NCBI RefSeq assembly: GCF_016861605.1
Contig: NZ_BOLM01000008.1
Coordinates: 1 to 64,000, forward strand
Direction: 5' to 3'
DNA length: 64,000 nt
Source: Levilactobacillus wangkuiensis
GTDB taxonomy: Bacteria; Bacillota; Bacilli; Lactobacillales; Lactobacillaceae
In this document: positions 38,021 to 48,257 of the stretch, in pieces
How the letters are laid out: each line of letters opens with the position of its first letter
Numbering within the stretch: position 1 is the first letter of the stretch
Made by a program: the position numbers and the translations under genes
Notes under the pieces: model-generated
Seen by the model: only the letters and a program-made list of their open reading frames with translations
Databases searched by the model: none
What the model was told of the DNA's origin: nothing

Positions 38021-38320
38021 GACTATTTACTCCTTATCTCCATAAATAATGAAAACGGGTCTATGCCCGTTAATAAGTGCTTTTCAGATTGAATCCGAAT
38101 GTGTGGTAAGTCTACTACAACTAGCTCCACATTACCACAATTCTAGCAGTTAGCAACACCAGAATTTCTCAACGAACTTATCCATTATCCGGCAAAGGCT
38201 CAGAGAAATAAAGACTTTCTTTTTACTTTGTTTTGTTGCTACCCCCTAATCCCTGATATACCGACTCTTTTTCCCCTGAAATTTGGGTCAAATCACCCTA
38301 ACAAACCGGCATTTGCGCAG
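38021..38320 (-). promoter_or_regulatory. kimA upstream region
   Basis: On the minus strand GTGGTAA and TTACCAC form an inverted repeat (about 38103-38138) near a possible promoter (TTGCTA, 16 bp, TAATGT). A small hairpin AACGGG...CCCGTT lies at 38055-38074, just ahead of the start codon. The conserved core of the ydaO-type riboswitch is not recognisable. No gene is present. Confidence 0.4.
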
Positions 38321-38321
38321 A

Positions 38322-38356
38322 AAAAAACGAGAAGATCGCAATCTTCTCGTTTTTGT
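38322..38356 (-). terminator. Terminator of groESL
   Basis: ACGAGAAGAT and ATCTTCTCGT form a perfect stem; on the minus strand it is followed by TTTTTTTCTG. Confidence 0.92.
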
Positions 38357-38382
38357 GATAATCATTTTAATGAAGCAGTCGC

Positions 38383-40011
<1,629 letters not shown>

Positions 40012-40068
40012 TTACATTCACCTCATACTAAATTTTTTAAATAGTTGCACGTATTAGTGGGAAAGCAA

Positions 40069-40353
40069 TTAGTCGACGACAGCGACTAAATCCTTTTCGT
40101 GTAAAACAAGGTAAGTCTTGTCTTCGTACTTAACTTCCGTACCGGCATACTTATCAAACAATACCTTGTCGCCAACCTTAACAGCTGGGGCTACCTTATC
40201 GCCATTGTCTAACACACGGCCATCGCTGACAGCAACGACATTGGCCGTTGAAGGCTTTTCCTGAGCATTACTTGCTAAAACAATGCCACCAACCGTAGTT
40301 TCTTCTTCTTGTGGTTGATCCAAAATGACGCGGTCTCCTAATGGTTTTAACAC
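40069..40353 (-). CDS. groES: Co-chaperonin GroES
   Basis: This 94-residue heptameric lid of GroEL begins [14 protein letters not shown] and has the mobile loop segment [13 protein letters not shown] and C-terminal KDLVAVVD. The start is GTG 40353 with GGAGGG six bases upstream. The frame stays open to 40467, but that part is promoter and CIRCE DNA. It is the first gene of the groES-groEL operon. Confidence 0.98.
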   Translation of the reverse strand: MLKPLGDRVILDQPQEEETTVGGIVLASNAQEKPSTANVVAVSDGRVLDNGDKVAPAVKVGDKVLFDKYAGTEVKYEDKTYLVLHEKDLVAVVD

Positions 40354-40388
40354 TTGAATCCCTCCAATAAACTTACTTTTTAGCACTG

Positions 40389-40415
40389 TTAGCACTTGAC
40401 TAACATAAGTGCTAA
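40389..40415. promoter_or_regulatory. CIRCE operator (HrcA)
   Basis: TTAGCACTT, nine bases, AAGTGCTAA: one base from each consensus arm (TTAGCACTC-N9-GAGTGCTAA), perfectly symmetrical. It lies between the -10 and the groES start. A second half site, GAGTGCTAA (40480-40488), lies upstream of the -35 with a poor partner. Confidence 0.95.
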
Positions 40416-40426
40416 TCACAATATCT

Positions 40427-40455
40427 AATATATGGTTTTTCCTCGTAAAAATCAA
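40427..40455 (-). promoter_or_regulatory. groESL promoter
   Basis: On the minus strand TTGATT (40450-40455), 17 bases, TATATT (40427-40432). The CIRCE lies immediately downstream, over the start of transcription. Confidence 0.85.
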
Positions 40456-40488
40456 GGAATTTGGCAAACAATTTCTCGAGTGCTAATT

Positions 40489-40995
40489 GGTCAGTCCACT
40501 GATGCCTTGTGGGCCTAAGGATGACCGCACATTGTATGAATTTATTCATGGTCAAAGGCCGGTAGCTTCTCGTTGGCAGCGCATCCAGACGCGTGAAATT
40601 CTGCCGAGGCGTCATAGCTGCCCATCTGGCGCCAGTGGGAGGCATTCGGCCTAACTTGGCGCTGCCTAATTCAAGGTGACTTCATCATTACTGGCCCGAC
40701 TCGTTGTCCCATATAATAGCGAATTCCTGACAAATTGCTATTAATTTAACAGGTCCCGCTACCACCTTTGCTTGGCAAGTCTACAGGTTTCGCGTGACTA
40801 CTACCTAAGTACCGATTTTTACACTAGCAGGCGAGGATGCCCCGGGAGCGGCTTAATAACTAAGCCACCAATCAGCCGGTCATCGACACAGTTAACGCGG
40901 TTGTTTTTAAATACACAATCACAAAGTCGTCAATGTGAAGGCTTTTTCCGCAAATTTCGACAAATTTAGCCAAGAGCTTTCACAATGCCAACAAA
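40489..40995. other. Gene-free interval between groES and rex
   Basis: These 500 bases contain no supported gene. GGCAGCGC (40575-40582) and GCGCTGCC (40659-40666) are an inverted repeat around smaller arms. AATAGC and GCTATT form another near 40715-40745. A stretch on the minus strand around 40750-40765 (AAGGTGGTAGCGGG) partly resembles a T-box but lacks its context. Confidence 0.4.
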
Positions 40996-41026
40996 AAAGT
41001 CGCAACCTACGAATAGGTTGCGACTC
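40990..41026 (-). terminator. Terminator of rex
   Basis: AGTCGCAACCTA and TAGGTTGCGACT form a perfect stem, followed on the minus strand by TTTTTTGTTGG. Confidence 0.92.
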
Positions 41027-41031
41027 CCTGA

Positions 41032-41667
41032 TTATTCTTTGTTGTAGTGTTCCAAGAAGTAGATCAACGTTTGCAGTTCGTTGGTCAAATCCACGTTTTG
41101 TACGCGGACATCCTTAGGCACCGTGACCCGCAGTGGCGTGAAGTTCAAGATTCCCTTCACCCCGCCGGCAACGGCATCATCCGTCACGGATTGGGCAACA
41201 TCAGCTGGGACCGTCAAGATGGCCACTTGAATCTGTTGTTCTTCCAACTGTGTCCGCAGGTCTGACATTGGGTAGATTGGCACGCCACTTTGAATCGTGT
41301 TGGCAATATCTGCGTTCACGTCAAAGGCGGCACTGATCCGCACGTTTCCGTCCTGATGGAAGTTGAAATTCAAGAGCGCATGGCCCAAGTTCCCAACCCC
41401 AATTAAGGCGACGTTCGTCAGTCGGTCTTGGTTCAAAATTTTCTTAAAGAACTTAATTAAGCTCTCAACATCGTAACCGTATCCCCGCTTACCGAGGGCA
41501 CCGAAGTACGAGAAGTCACGACGAATGGTAGCAGAGTCAACCTTAACGGCTTCTGACAATTCTGTCGAAGAAACACGCGTTTTGTCTGCATCTAACAAAA
41601 TGTTTAAGTAACGATAGTAAATGGGTAACCGCTTTGCTGTAGCGCGGGGAATCTTTTGTTCAGTCAA
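41032..41667 (-). CDS. rex: Redox-sensing transcriptional repressor Rex
   Basis: This 211-residue repressor responds to the NADH/NAD+ ratio. The N-terminal winged helix ([20 protein letters not shown], then [21 protein letters not shown]) binds DNA. The Rossmann part has [12 protein letters not shown] and ends with the swapped C-terminal helix. I prefer TTG 41667, with AGGAGG ten bases upstream, over ATG 41688, which lacks a ribosome site. Rex usually controls fermentation genes. Half sites upstream suggest control of itself and perhaps of the ABC-F gene. Confidence 0.95.
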   Translation of the reverse strand: MTEQKIPRATAKRLPIYYRYLNILLDADKTRVSSTELSEAVKVDSATIRRDFSYFGALGKRGYGYDVESLIKFFKKILNQDRLTNVALIGVGNLGHALLNFNFHQDGNVRISAAFDVNADIANTIQSGVPIYPMSDLRTQLEEQQIQVAILTVPADVAQSVTDDAVAGGVKGILNFTPLRVTVPKDVRVQNVDLTNELQTLIYFLEHYNKE

Positions 41668-41741
41668 AAAACGAGACCTCCTAATCAATATTACGAGTTA
41701 CCACCAATTGGCGATAACACTTTCTCTAAATGGCATTATGA

Positions 41742-41816
41742 TTGTGAAATTGACTTTCTTACAAATTATAGCATAACCACCGGCCTTGTGAAAGAATTTG
41801 CAAATATTTTTCACAA
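41742..41816. promoter_or_regulatory. Candidate Rex half sites between rex and the ABC-F gene
   Basis: TTGTGAAA occurs at 41742-41749 and 41786-41793, and its complement TTTCACAA at 41809-41816. Rex operators are TTGTGAA and TTCACAA arms four bases apart. Here the arms are 15 bases apart, so this is a suggestive but non-canonical operator. Confidence 0.4.
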
Positions 41817-41848
41817 TTCTTTACTAATTTCGGTCTAATCCCAGAATA

Positions 41849-42023
41849 TGCTAAAATAGACGTATCTGCATTGGTCGCGTCATCCCCCTGATTGTGGGTG
41901 GTGAAAATAATCGAGAGCCGCGGCAACACTTGCTTTTCGTGGCGCCAGACTCAGCTGACCAATGAGCAACTAATTAACTACCAACATGAATTAAACTAAA
42001 AAATATAAGGAGGTCGGTTCACC
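41849..42023 (+). promoter_or_regulatory. Promoter and structured leader of the ABC-F gene
   Basis: An extended -10, TG-C-TAAAAT, lies at 41849-41857. The leader of about 160 bases is closed by CATTGGTC (41869-41876) and GACCAATG (41957-41964), a perfect 8-bp inverted repeat, with GCCGCG/CGTGGC inside. No terminator hairpin is evident. Confidence 0.5.
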
Positions 42024-43976
42024 GTGATACTTTTACAAGTGCAACAGGTTACCCGCCGATTCGGCGCCACCGTCCTGTTTGAAAATGTCAGTCTGGATGT
42101 CCCCGAACACGGCCGCGTCGCCCTAGTTGGCCGCAACGGTGCCGGGAAGTCTACCCTACTCAAAATGATTGCCGGCGAAACCACCCCGGATGTCGGTCAA
42201 ATTACTACGAAACGGGGACTTACCCTGGGTTATCAAGCACAAAACGCTGGCTTAGCCTCATCTAAAACGGTCTGGAACGAAATGCTGGACGTCTTCGCCG
42301 AGGTCCGGGCGACAGAAAAACGGATTCACGAACTTGAAACGCAAATGAGTGACCCCGCCATTATTGCCGACGAGGAACAGTTTGCCCAAATCAGTGCGAC
42401 CTATGATCAGCTCCAACAAGATTTTAGCGACCACAACGGCTATGGTTACCAGGCTGAGATTCGTGGCATGCTGCACGGGTTTGAATTTGGCGAAGAATAT
42501 TACGATAAGCCCATCAATGAACTCTCGGGTGGTCAACGAACCCAATTGGCCCTGGCCAAACTCCTGCTGGAACGGCCTGACTTACTGATTTTGGACGAAC
42601 CCACGAACCATTTGGACGTTGAAACGTTAACCTGGCTCGAAGGCTACCTCCAAGGTTACTCTGGCGCCATTCTTGTCGTTTCCCATGACCGGTACTTCCT
42701 GGATCACGTGGTCAACGACGTCTACGACATGGCGCACGGCGGCCTGGTCCATTATCCCGGCAACTATTCCCACTACATTTCCGCTAAAGCCGAACGGTTG
42801 CGGCGCGAATGGAAAGAATACGACAAGCAGCAGTCTGAAATCGGTAAGCTCGAGGACTTTGTGAATAAAAACATCGTCCGGGCTTCGACGACGAAACGGG
42901 CCCAGGCCCGGCGGAAACAGCTGGACAAGATGGATCGTATGGAGAAACCTGAGGGCGATGAAAAGGTCGCTCGCTTCACTTTCACTCCGCACCGTCAAAG
43001 CGGGAACGTCGTGTTGGACGTGGTCAATGGCGCCGTTGGATACGACCAACAGATTCTCTGCGCCCCGGTCACCCTCGATATCAAGAAACATCAAGCCGTC
43101 GCCATCGTCGGCCCCAACGGTATCGGAAAATCCACCTTGTTGAAAACGATCCTGGGTCGCATTCCCGCCATTCAGGGCCAAATCATCTTTGGCACCGGCG
43201 TGGATACCGGGTACTACGACCAAGACCAAGCCACGTTGCACGAAAAGAAGACCGTCTTGCACGAACTGTGGGACGACCATCCCACGACCCCCGAAGGCGA
43301 TATTCGCTCCATCCTTGGCAGCTTCCTGTTTACCGGGAGCGACGTCGACAAGAGCGTTCACAGTCTCAGCGGGGGTGAGCGGGCGCGGCTCCTGCTGACC
43401 AAGCTGGCGTTACGGCACGATAACTTTCTGATGCTGGACGAACCAACGAACCATTTGGACATTGACAGCCGTGAGGTCTTGGAAAATGCCCTGAATGAAT
43501 TCGACGGCACCATCCTTTTCGTTTCCCATGACCGGTACTTCATCAACCAGGTTGCCACGCAAGTCGTTGAATTGGCCCCAACCGGCACGACCCGCTATCT
43601 GGGTAACTATGATTATTACATGGAGAAAAAGGCAGAACAGGATGCCTACGCCGCCAAGGAAGCCGCCGAAGCTGAGGAAGCCCACCCAACCGTGACCGCC
43701 CCCAAGCAAACGCAGGTCGACTACCAGCAACAAAAGGAGCAGCAGAAGGCCAAGCGGAAATTAAGCCGCCAGGTCGACGCGCTGGAAGCCAAGCTCGGTG
43801 ACCTCGAACAGCAGAAAACGGCTATCGAAACGGACATGAGCTCGCCGGACAACTTCAATGATGCCGAGAAGCTGGCTGACCTGCAGGCCCAATTGACTGC
43901 GGTCACCACCGACCTCGACGCCACCGAAGAGGAATGGACGGAAAAGAGTTTAGCCTTAGAAGATTTTGACGATTAA
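42024..43976 (+). CDS. ABC-F family ribosome-associated ATPase (YdiF/Uup type)
   Basis: This 650-residue protein has two ABC modules on one chain and no membrane part. Walker A motifs are GRNGAGKST and GPNGIGKST. Signatures are LSGGQRTQLALAKLLL and LSGGERARLLLTKLAL. Both Walker B regions read LDEPTNHLD. The inter-domain linker (about residues 240-310) is basic, and the last 80 residues form a coiled coil, as in YdiF and Uup. Such proteins act on stalled ribosomes. The start is GTG 42024 with AAGGAGG ten bases upstream. Antibiotic resistance cannot be inferred. Confidence 0.9.
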   Translation: MILLQVQQVTRRFGATVLFENVSLDVPEHGRVALVGRNGAGKSTLLKMIAGETTPDVGQITTKRGLTLGYQAQNAGLASSKTVWNEMLDVFAEVRATEKRIHELETQMSDPAIIADEEQFAQISATYDQLQQDFSDHNGYGYQAEIRGMLHGFEFGEEYYDKPINELSGGQRTQLALAKLLLERPDLLILDEPTNHLDVETLTWLEGYLQGYSGAILVVSHDRYFLDHVVNDVYDMAHGGLVHYPGNYSHYISAKAERLRREWKEYDKQQSEIGKLEDFVNKNIVRASTTKRAQARRKQLDKMDRMEKPEGDEKVARFTFTPHRQSGNVVLDVVNGAVGYDQQILCAPVTLDIKKHQAVAIVGPNGIGKSTLLKTILGRIPAIQGQIIFGTGVDTGYYDQDQATLHEKKTVLHELWDDHPTTPEGDIRSILGSFLFTGSDVDKSVHSLSGGERARLLLTKLALRHDNFLMLDEPTNHLDIDSREVLENALNEFDGTILFVSHDRYFINQVATQVVELAPTGTTRYLGNYDYYMEKKAEQDAYAAKEAAEAEEAHPTVTAPKQTQVDYQQQKEQQKAKRKLSRQVDALEAKLGDLEQQKTAIETDMSSPDNFNDAEKLADLQAQLTAVTTDLDATEEEWTEKSLALEDFDD

Positions 43977-43983
43977 TCAAAAA

Positions 43984-44031
43984 GCCGTTTCACCCGTTAT
44001 CCCCTAAGGGACACGGGTGAAACGGTTTTAA
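43984..44031. terminator. Bidirectional terminator between the ABC-F gene and the SDR gene
   Basis: CCGTTTCACCCG and CGGGTGAAACGG pair perfectly, followed by TTTTAATTT on the plus strand. Confidence 0.85.
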
Positions 44032-44040
44032 TTTACTCTT

Positions 44041-44757
44041 TTATAAAGCGGTGTACCCGCCATCGACGTTAATCGTGGCGCCGGTCACAAATGAGGCCTC
44101 GTCACTGGCGATAAAGGCAATGACGTTGGCAATTTCTGCCGGTTCGGCTAACCGACCGATTGGCATCTTACCCACCATCGGGCCAGTCACCTCTGGCGGC
44201 AACGTCTTCAGGAGTGGTGTTGCCACGTAGCCCGGTGCCACCGAATTGAACCGGATTCCCTGTTGCGCATAGGTGACTGCCTGGGATTTGGTATAGTTGG
44301 CCACACCAGCCTTAGCCGCGGAGTAGGCCTGGGATTTTGCAGCGCCCACGACCCCGAGAATCGAGCTCATGTTGACGACGCTCCCACTCCCCTGCTTCAC
44401 CATCTGAGCAACGGCGACCTTGTTAGTCAAGACGACCCCGGTCAAATCAATCGCGATAACTTTGTTCCAATTGGCCATATCAATGTCGGCCACACCGGCC
44501 TTCTGCTCGGCAACCCCGGCATTGGCCACCAGAATGTCTAGATGACCGTACTGGCTGACCACCTGATCGACCATGGCTTGTAGAGACTGCTCGTCCGTGA
44601 CGTCCGTCTTGATAAACGCCACGCCCTCATCGGCAGGAGCCGTCACGTCAGCGGACACCGCCGTCGCACCCTCCGCCGTAAACTTTTGAATGGTTGCCAG
44701 TCCGATTCCGGACGAGCCACCCGTGACAACGGCTACCTTGTTCTCTAGCTTACCCAT
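44041..44757 (-). CDS. Short-chain dehydrogenase/reductase (FabG-like)
   Basis: This 238-residue classical SDR has cofactor motif TGGSSGIG (12-19), an NAG segment near residue 79, and the catalytic Tyr145 and Lys149 in AYSAAKAG, with Ser131/132. The C-terminal GATINVDGGYTAL is typical of 3-oxoacyl-ACP reductase-like enzymes. It stands alone rather than in a fab cluster, so it is probably an accessory ketoreductase of unknown substrate. Confidence 0.88.
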   Translation of the reverse strand: MGKLENKVAVVTGGSSGIGLATIQKFTAEGATAVSADVTAPADEGVAFIKTDVTDEQSLQAMVDQVVSQYGHLDILVANAGVAEQKAGVADIDMANWNKVIAIDLTGVVLTNKVAVAQMVKQGSGSVVNMSSILGVVGAAKSQAYSAAKAGVANYTKSQAVTYAQQGIRFNSVAPGYVATPLLKTLPPEVTGPMVGKMPIGRLAEPAEIANVIAFIASDEASFVTGATINVDGGYTAL

Positions 44758-44822
44758 GACACATCACTCCTTTGCGTCCAGTATACTGCAATTTATCGTT
44801 TAAATGTAAGCGCTTTAGTCGT

Positions 44823-45000
44823 GCCTCCGGGTGGGGGAAAATAAGACCGGTCCGCGGTGGGCGAACGCCTGGAGCCAAAAAGCGGTCTCCAGACTTACTT
44901 TGAGCCGCTGAGAAACGCGTCTCAAAGATATCAGTTTCCTAAGCGGCCAAGCCGCTAAGGGAACTCCCACGGCTAGGCTTATTTTCCCCCACCCTGCGGC
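44823..45000 (+). repeat. Structured intergenic repeat, subfamily A, copy 3
   Basis: The ends GCCTCCGGGTGGGGGAAAATAA and its partner in TTATTTTCCCCCACCCTGCGGC pair. Note GTGGGGGAAAA here against CTGGTGAAAA in copies 2 and 4, matched by CCCCCAC on the other side. Inner hairpins are CTGGAGCC...GCGGTCTCCAG, CTTTGAG...CTCAAAG, and AGTTTCCT-A-AGCGGC with GCCGCT-A-AGGGAACT. It lies upstream of the SDR gene; 45001-45221 holds nothing I can name. Confidence 0.85.
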
Positions 45001-45221
45001 TCACTTTGGCTTAGCCCGTCAATACAGAATTCCCGTCACTTCAAAAGGGGCGATTCGCCATAAAAATATCCTTATTAAAAAGTCGTTCCCATAAAAATGG
45101 AAACGACCGCGTTATTTATTCTATTTAAATGTGTGCACCCACGCTAATATAACCTTACGCCCCAAAGACGATTAGGACCCAACCACGTCAGACGTCGGAT
45201 ACTGAAAGTTAGCCGACATAA

Positions 45222-45414
45222 TCAGTGTCAGTGACCAGAGGCGGACCAAGGTGCCCAGCTGTGTCGGCGGTCTTGGTTGGGGTTTTTGCCCAACCTAGTC
45301 CGCGGGACGATCTTTGAGACCGCCTTTCGGCTCAAAGTCGAGGTTCCAGACCGCCCCTCAGGCTGGAACCGACCCCATAGCAGGGGCACCTTGAGTCCGC
45401 CGCCGGGAACGACC
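45222..45414 (-). repeat. Structured intergenic repeat, subfamily B, copy 3
   Basis: On the minus strand the closing stem GGCGGACTCAAGGTGCCC pairs with GGGCACCTTGGTCCGCC. Then come GGTTCCAG/CTGGAACC, CTTTGAGCC...GGTCTCAAAG, and CTAGGTTGGG...CCCAACCAAG with the A.A mismatch. CGACACAGC follows. The 88-codon frame over it is only the repeat. Confidence 0.85.
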
Positions 45415-45471
45415 AGGACCATGCTCCGGGTATCTTCACTAGTCCGGAGACACCACCAAAACCATTTGCGC

Positions 45472-46542
45472 CTAGTCAGTAAATGAAATGCCATCGTACG
45501 TTAACTGGCAGAACTCGGCGATACGCTGGAAGAATCTCTCCACAACTGGCTGATCAAAGTCACCCCAACGTTTGACCGTAAACCGCATTCGCTTCCCCGA
45601 AATCTGATAATTCCAATGACCAACCAACTGGCCGTTGACAATAATGGGGGCCATCAGGATGCCGTTCACGGTCCACATTTTCGACTGCAGTTTCGGGTCG
45701 ACTAACCAGCCTTTTTGCTGGTAGCCGGTCATCAGTGAACTGAACCGCGGCGCAATCAGCGTGCGGTCGGCCACCTCTGCCGTTATTTCCCGCAATTTTT
45801 GGGCCGACACTGCCTGCATCAGCCACAGCGTTTCGCCCGCAACCGTCACGGGCGTCAACTCGGGTTCAACCACACGCCACGCCGGCCGGGCCTTGCCAAT
45901 CTTAACGCCCGACCATTTGACAAAGTCCGTCAACGTGGCGGGACCGAATCCCGTGAGGTAGCGGCGAATCAGGTCTTGGGTCGCTAGTTGCTGGTCAGTC
46001 CGGGTAAAGGCCGGTCGAAACAGGTGAAACTGACTCTGCCCCGGCTGGCCCTGCATCACAGCGCGGCCTTGTGCTTCCAACACTTGGAGAACCGCGTAAT
46101 CAAAGTTCCGTGAGCGCTTCAAGTCCGGGACCAGTTCAGCCACACAGGCCAGGTAATCCGTCTTGGACAATTCTCGGTGCTGTAGGACCGCCGCAATCTC
46201 ATCGGCCACGGCGTATACCTGCTCGGACTGTCCTTCAAAATAGGCTTTGGGGAGCCGCTCCGTTTGCCGGGCGTTGATCATCAACTGCCAGTCCGCCGCG
46301 GTATAGAGGTGTAGCGTCCATCGTTGCCCCCAGGAGCGAACCAGCTGCCGCGTCTGATACAGTGCCGTCAACTCGACCATACTAGCCTGAGTTTGTAGCG
46401 CGACGGTCAGCTCGGCGACCCGCTGATTCTGAGCCTGAATCCCAATCACTTGGGTAAACGGCTGTAAAATTGGCGCATCAACCGTTAACACGCCCTGCTG
46501 AAATAACCGGTAAGCCAAAAGTTCTGCTGGCGTCATGGGCAT
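45472..46542 (-). CDS. Winged-helix DNA-binding domain protein (HTH_42, YcaQ/AlkX-like)
   Basis: This 356-residue protein is of the PF06224 type. N-terminal helices contain a QVIGIQAQNQRVAELTVALQ segment. A middle region has VRSWGQRWTLHLYTAADW, a recognisable family pattern. The C-terminal part has MTGYQQKGWLVDP and WNYQISGKRMRFTVKRWG. Relatives include DNA glycosylases acting on crosslinks and alkylated bases. That activity is possible here but not shown. It ends 18 bases before tsaD on the same strand order. Confidence 0.8.
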   Translation of the reverse strand: MPMTPAELLAYRLFQQGVLTVDAPILQPFTQVIGIQAQNQRVAELTVALQTQASMVELTALYQTRQLVRSWGQRWTLHLYTAADWQLMINARQTERLPKAYFEGQSEQVYAVADEIAAVLQHRELSKTDYLACVAELVPDLKRSRNFDYAVLQVLEAQGRAVMQGQPGQSQFHLFRPAFTRTDQQLATQDLIRRYLTGFGPATLTDFVKWSGVKIGKARPAWRVVEPELTPVTVAGETLWLMQAVSAQKLREITAEVADRTLIAPRFSSLMTGYQQKGWLVDPKLQSKMWTVNGILMAPIIVNGQLVGHWNYQISGKRMRFTVKRWGDFDQPVVERFFQRIAEFCQLTYDGISFTD

Positions 46543-46560
46543 GCTCCCTTCACGGTTGAC

Positions 46561-47622
46561 CTACTTGGCTGAATCAGCCGCCCAGTCGAATTCCAAACTC
46601 GGGTCGGCGTTCAACGTGGCGTCAGCGAAGACACCGTGACGGTAGGCCACGTTCGCAAAGGCACCGATCATGGCCGCGTTGTCCCCACACAATTTCAGAG
46701 GGGCCTTGACCAAGTGCGTCGTTGGGTTGCTAGCTATGTCACTGGCTAAACGGTCTCGCAGACCATGATTAGCCGCCACCCCACCGGCCAAGATCAGCTG
46801 GTGAACGGGGTAATCGGCCAAGGCACGCTGCGTCTTTTCAGCCAAGACATCGACAACGGCCTGCTGGAAACTAGCCGCTAAGTCTTGCTTGCTAAGCGTT
46901 TCGCCAATCTGATCAGCGTGGTGGGTCGTGTTGATGAAGGCACTCTTCAACCCACTAAAGCTAAAGTCAAAGTTGTCGTCCTTCTCCATGGCGCGGGGGA
47001 AGTTAAACGTGTCGTGGCCTTGGTGCGCCCACTCGTCCACAGTCTTTCCGGCAGGATAGTTGACGCCCATCACCCGGCCAACCTTGTCGTAGGCTTCACC
47101 GGCCGCGTCGTCGCGCGTTTCACCGATGATTTCAAATTCATTTTCAGCTGGCATGTAGACCAGTTCCGTGTGACCACCGGAAACCAGTAAGGCCATCGCG
47201 GGGAACTCGATCGGTTCCACGTAACGGGCCGCATAGATGTGACCGGCCATGTGGTTGACGGGAATCAGCGGTAAGTTGTGGGCAAAAGCCACCGTCTTGG
47301 CCGCCGTGACCCCAATCAACAGGGCACCGACCAGGCCGGGACCGTACGTCACAGCCACGGCATCCAGGTCGTCATACCCAACTTCGGCCTCGGTCAGCGC
47401 ATCCTTGATGCACAGCGTGACCTCTTCAATATGGTGCCGGCTCGCAACCTCGGGTACCACGCCACCAAAGCGCTGGTGACTCTTAATCTGTGTTGCCACA
47501 ATGTTTGACAGAATCTTGTGGCCATCCTCAATGACCGCCACACTCGTTTCGTCACAACTTGATTCGAACGCTAAAATTAAATTTCGCTTATCCGTTGGAC
47601 CCACTCCCTTTTCCGTTATCAA
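46561..47622 (-). CDS. tsaD: tRNA N6-adenosine threonylcarbamoyltransferase
   Basis: This 353-residue enzyme, with TsaB and TsaE, adds threonylcarbamoyl to A37 of ANN-decoding tRNAs. The ASKHA fold starts [15 protein letters not shown]. Metal ligands His124 and His128 lie in [20 protein letters not shown] and [16 protein letters not shown] follow. Spelling out the pathway, its partner TsaB is encoded at 48241-48969. It starts just after the rimI terminator, so it may use its own promoter or read-through. Confidence 0.97.
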   Translation of the reverse strand: MITEKGVGPTDKRNLILAFESSCDETSVAVIEDGHKILSNIVATQIKSHQRFGGVVPEVASRHHIEEVTLCIKDALTEAEVGYDDLDAVAVTYGPGLVGALLIGVTAAKTVAFAHNLPLIPVNHMAGHIYAARYVEPIEFPAMALLVSGGHTELVYMPAENEFEIIGETRDDAAGEAYDKVGRVMGVNYPAGKTVDEWAHQGHDTFNFPRAMEKDDNFDFSFSGLKSAFINTTHHADQIGETLSKQDLAASFQQAVVDVLAEKTQRALADYPVHQLILAGGVAANHGLRDRLASDIASNPTTHLVKAPLKLCGDNAAMIGAFANVAYRHGVFADATLNADPSLEFDWAADSAK

Positions 47623-47639
47623 TTTTTTTACTAAGTCAA

Positions 47640-47674
47640 TTAAAAAGACGAGTGGCCAAACGCCTACTCGTCTG
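47640..47674 (-). terminator. Terminator overlapping the 3' end of rimI
   Basis: AGACGAGTAGGCG and GCCACTCGTCT pair around TTTG and are followed on the minus strand by TTTTTAATTG. The hairpin includes the rimI stop codon and separates tsaB-rimI from tsaD. Confidence 0.85.
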
Positions 47675-48257
47675 CGTCCGCAACGGTGTCATCGTTTAAA
47701 TACAGTTTCATATCCGCTGCGTCTTCGTGGTCGCCTAAATAGTAGCCCCGCTTGATGCCGGTCTGTTCAAAGTCCAAGCCCCGATAGAGGCGTTGGGCAT
47801 TAGTATTGGAAACGCGGACCTCTAAGCTGACAGACTTATAGTTCAGCTTGCGTGCCTTTTTGATCATGATGGCCAATAAAAACCGCCCAAGTCCCCGGTT
47901 CTGGTAGTCCGGTAACACGGCAATATTGGTGATATGGGCGTCTTGGTTCCGTTCGTCAAAGGTACAGCCAATGAAGGCCAGCAACTTATCTTCCTTACGA
48001 ATAACCAGGTAGAGCCGGTCCTTTTCCCGGCGCAGTTCGTTGGCAAAGGCCGTGGAGTCCCACGGGGCCTTCCCAGCGTAGACGGCCCGTTCAATTTCGA
48101 TCATTTCGGGAATATCTGTGAAGAGGGCTTTCGCCACAAAATAAGTGACTTCCCGGATGTCTACCCGGTGGTTCTTAACGTCCATGGCCTCCTCACGCAC
48201 CTGTTCGCGCCGGCTGCCAAATACATTTTTATACCAGACTTTAAATTTTTTCAACAT
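47664..48257 (-). CDS. rimI: Ribosomal protein S18 alanine N-acetyltransferase-like GNAT protein
   Basis: This 197-residue GNAT enzyme has the acetyl-CoA loop in [21 protein letters not shown] and the ending [21 protein letters not shown] typical of RimI. The first 40 or so residues ([18 protein letters not shown]) are an extra basic segment absent from most RimI proteins of about 150 residues. ATG 48257 follows AAAGGA by eleven bases. It overlaps tsaB by 17 bases, as in the conserved tsaB-rimI-tsaD cluster. Confidence 0.92.
   Translation of the reverse strand: MLKKFKVWYKNVFGSRREQVREEAMDVKNHRVDIREVTYFVAKALFTDIPEMIEIERAVYAGKAPWDSTAFANELRREKDRLYLVIRKEDKLLAFIGCTFDERNQDAHITNIAVLPDYQNRGLGRFLLAIMIKKARKLNYKSVSLEVRVSNTNAQRLYRGLDFEQTGIKRGYYLGDHEDAADMKLYLNDDTVADADE

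Noticed and set aside
40745-40765. T-box-like stretch on the minus strand (AAGGTGGTAGCGGG)
   Set aside because: About 11 of 14 positions agree with the T-box core, but there is no specifier stem, terminator, or aminoacyl-tRNA or amino-acid gene downstream.
42024-43976. Antibiotic-resistance ABC-F protein
   Set aside because: The coiled-coil C-terminus and general layout match the housekeeping YdiF/Uup group. The linker does not identify a resistance subtype.
45228-45494. 88-codon minus-strand frame rich in Trp, Arg and Gly
   Set aside because: It is a translation of repeat B3. Similar frames occur over B4 (53029-53352) but do not align as proteins.
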